Source: Lachnospiraceae bacterium UBA3802 (lineage in GTDB: Bacteria > Bacillota > Clostridia > Lachnospirales > Lachnospiraceae). Taken from it: a stretch of 7,762 nucleotides of DNA. Every line of letters starts with the position of its first letter. Positions within the stretch are counted from its first letter, which is position 1. Of the stretch, positions 6,751 through 7,762 are shown one piece after another. The DNA lies in NCBI GenBank assembly GCA_002369155.1, contig DFEM01000108.1:1-7762 (forward strand), written 5' to 3'. The position numbers and the translations under genes are program-made. The notes beneath the pieces are model-generated. The model was given only the letters and a program-made list of their open reading frames with translations, was not told the DNA's origin and searched no databases.

Positions 6751-6801
6751 TTGGCGAATCCATTGAAATAATGGCGTAATTGGTGTATAATAATTTGCCA
6801 A
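6751..6801. repeat. Inverted repeat TTGGCRAAT enclosing the asnA promoter
   Basis: TTGGCGAAT (6751-6759) is mirrored by ATTTGCCAA (6793-6801), matching at 8 of 9 positions (the ninth would be G-U in RNA), with 33 bp between. The arms lie just outside the -35 and -10 boxes, and the right arm covers the expected start site. A related sequence, AATTGGTG (6778-6785), repeats the AATTGGCG at 6749-6756. It could be an operator for a repressor of asnA, but no known operator is recognised. Confidence 0.35.
6763..6791 (+). promoter_or_regulatory. SigA-type promoter of asnA
   Basis: TTGAAA (6763-6768) and TATAAT (6786-6791) are separated by 17 bp, a near-consensus vegetative promoter. A TG pair directly precedes the -10. 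Initiation near 6798 would leave a leader of about 33 bases. This makes asnA its own transcription unit, although no terminator is seen after mfd, so read-through is also possible. Confidence 0.8.
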
Positions 6802-6830
6802 GTTTGTAAAACAGAAAGAGAAGAATAGAC

Positions 6831-7762
6831 ATGGAACACATTTTTGTACCGAAGGGATATAAATCCCCCCAGACCATCAAAGAGACGGAAGTCGCAATCA
6901 AGGAAGTAAAAGATTATTTTGAAAGAGCATTGGCAGATGCACTCGGTCTTACCAGAGTATCGGCTCCTTTGTTCGTATGGCCTTCATCGGGTCTTAACGA
7001 CAACTTAAACGGAGTTGAAAGACCTGTAACATTCGGCATTAAAGAACACGGTGATGCGGAAGTTGAAGTTGTTCATTCGCTTGCAAAATGGAAAAGAATG
7101 GCTCTCCAAAAATACGGATTTAAAAAGGGAGAAGGTCTTTACACGGATATGACCGCCATAAGAAGAGACGAAGATACGGACAATCTTCATTCGATTTATG
7201 TCGATCAGTGGGACTGGGAAAAAATCATAGATAAAGATGAGAGAAACATCGATACATTAAAGGAAACCGTATTCAGAATTTACATGGCCATCAAGCAGAC
7301 TGAGTTCTACATGTGCGGCAAGTATCATTTCATGGATCCGTTCCTTCCGAACGAGATTTCTTTTATAACAACCAAAGAACTCGAGGAAATGTATCCCGAC
7401 AAGACTCCCAAGGAGAGAGAAAATATCATTACCAAAGAAAAAGGTGCGGTATTCCTTATGCAGATCGGTGACGATCTTGCATCCGGAGAGCCTCACGACG
7501 GCAGAGCACCCGACTATGATGACTGGAAATTAAACGGCGACATTCTGGTATATTATCCCATCCTCGGCGGATCGCTCGAGCTTTCCTCAATGGGTATCAG
7601 AGTCGATGAAGACTCTTTGGTATATCAGCTTAAAAAGAGAGGATGCGAAGACAGAATGAATCTTCCTTTCCAGAAAGCCATCCTTGACAAGAAGCTTCCT
7701 TATACCATCGGCGGAGGTATCGGACAGTCCAGAATCTGCATGTTCTTCTTACAGCGTGCGCA
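6831..7762 (+). CDS. asnA: Aspartate-ammonia ligase AsnA (3' end beyond window)
   Basis: AsnA makes asparagine from aspartate, ammonia and ATP, releasing AMP and PPi, through an aspartyl-adenylate on a class II aminoacyl-tRNA-synthetase-like fold. The frame stays open to the right edge: 310 codons are visible, and compared with the 330-residue E. coli enzyme only about 20-30 residues should be missing. Family motifs in order: DNLNG (57-61), [10 protein letters not shown] (80-89), GEGLYTDM (100-107), YVDQWDWE (123-130), APDYDDW (226-232), LNGDI (234-238), [10 protein letters not shown] (250-259) and GGGIGQSR (294-301). These include the recalled substrate- and ATP-contacting residues of E. coli AsnA (Lys88, Arg89, Gln126, Asp128, Glu250, Arg301 here). 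It lacks a short insertion the E. coli protein has before LNGD. AGAAAGAGAAG before the ATG is only a fair ribosome binding site. It has its own promoter and no obvious functional link to mfd. Confidence 0.97.
   Translation, partial: MEHIFVPKGYKSPQTIKETEVAIKEVKDYFERALADALGLTRVSAPLFVWPSSGLNDNLNGVERPVTFGIKEHGDAEVEVVHSLAKWKRMALQKYGFKKGEGLYTDMTAIRRDEDTDNLHSIYVDQWDWEKIIDKDERNIDTLKETVFRIYMAIKQTEFYMCGKYHFMDPFLPNEISFITTKELEEMYPDKTPKERENIITKEKGAVFLMQIGDDLASGEPHDGRAPDYDDWKLNGDILVYYPILGGSLELSSMGIRVDEDSLVYQLKKRGCEDRMNLPFQKAILDKKLPYTIGGGIGQSRICMFFLQRA

Noticed and set aside
6732..6760. Rho-independent terminator after mfd
   Set aside because: Only weak 4-5-bp stems such as CAATT-N6-AATTG (6738-6753) are present, with no T-run after them.
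6792..6830. T-box or other riboswitch controlling asnA
   Set aside because: The leader predicted from the promoter is only about 33 bases, with no specifier stem, no T-box sequence and no terminator hairpin.

Overview
The window reads as an ordinary housekeeping stretch from a low-to-mid G+C Gram-positive, most likely a member of the Clostridia close to Lachnospiraceae. The reasons are the paired GlgC/GlgD ADP-glucose pyrophosphorylase genes, a SpoVG-family gene, clostridial-type Pth and Mfd proteins, and polypurine Shine-Dalgarno signals. This placement comes from recalled protein families and gene order, not from a database search. All genes lie on the plus strand.

Layout. (1) Positions 1-2287 are the end of a glycogen operon: the 3' part of glgC (5' end outside the window), glgD overlapping it by 4 bp, and spoVG 21 bp further on behind a very strong ribosome binding site. 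A rho-independent terminator at 2340-2372 closes this unit. (2) Positions 2373-2509 hold the control region of the next unit: an extended -10 promoter, a palindrome matching TGTGA-N6-TCACA at the expected transcription start, and a second small hairpin in the leader. (3) Positions 2510-6731 carry pth (peptidyl-tRNA hydrolase) and mfd (transcription-repair coupling factor), 64 bp apart with no terminator between them, so probably co-transcribed. (4) Positions 6732-6830 contain a near-consensus promoter within an imperfect inverted repeat, driving (5) asnA (ammonia-dependent asparagine synthetase), which runs off the right edge with only a short C-terminal piece missing.

The genes serve separate jobs: ADP-glucose supply for glycogen (glgC, glgD), nucleic-acid-binding regulation (spoVG), recycling of peptidyl-tRNA (pth), rescue of RNA polymerase stalled at DNA lesions (mfd) and asparagine synthesis (asnA). 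The order spoVG-pth-mfd echoes the Bacillus subtilis spoVG-gcaD-prs-ctc-pth-fin-mfd region.

I found no mobile element, CRISPR array, tRNA or rRNA gene, and no sign of a previously undescribed multi-gene system. The points most worth a second look are in the intergenic DNA: the CRP/FNR-like palindrome at the pth promoter, a duplicated 14-base element either side of the spoVG terminator, and the inverted repeat around the asnA promoter. The placement of spoVG in a glycogen operon is also of interest.
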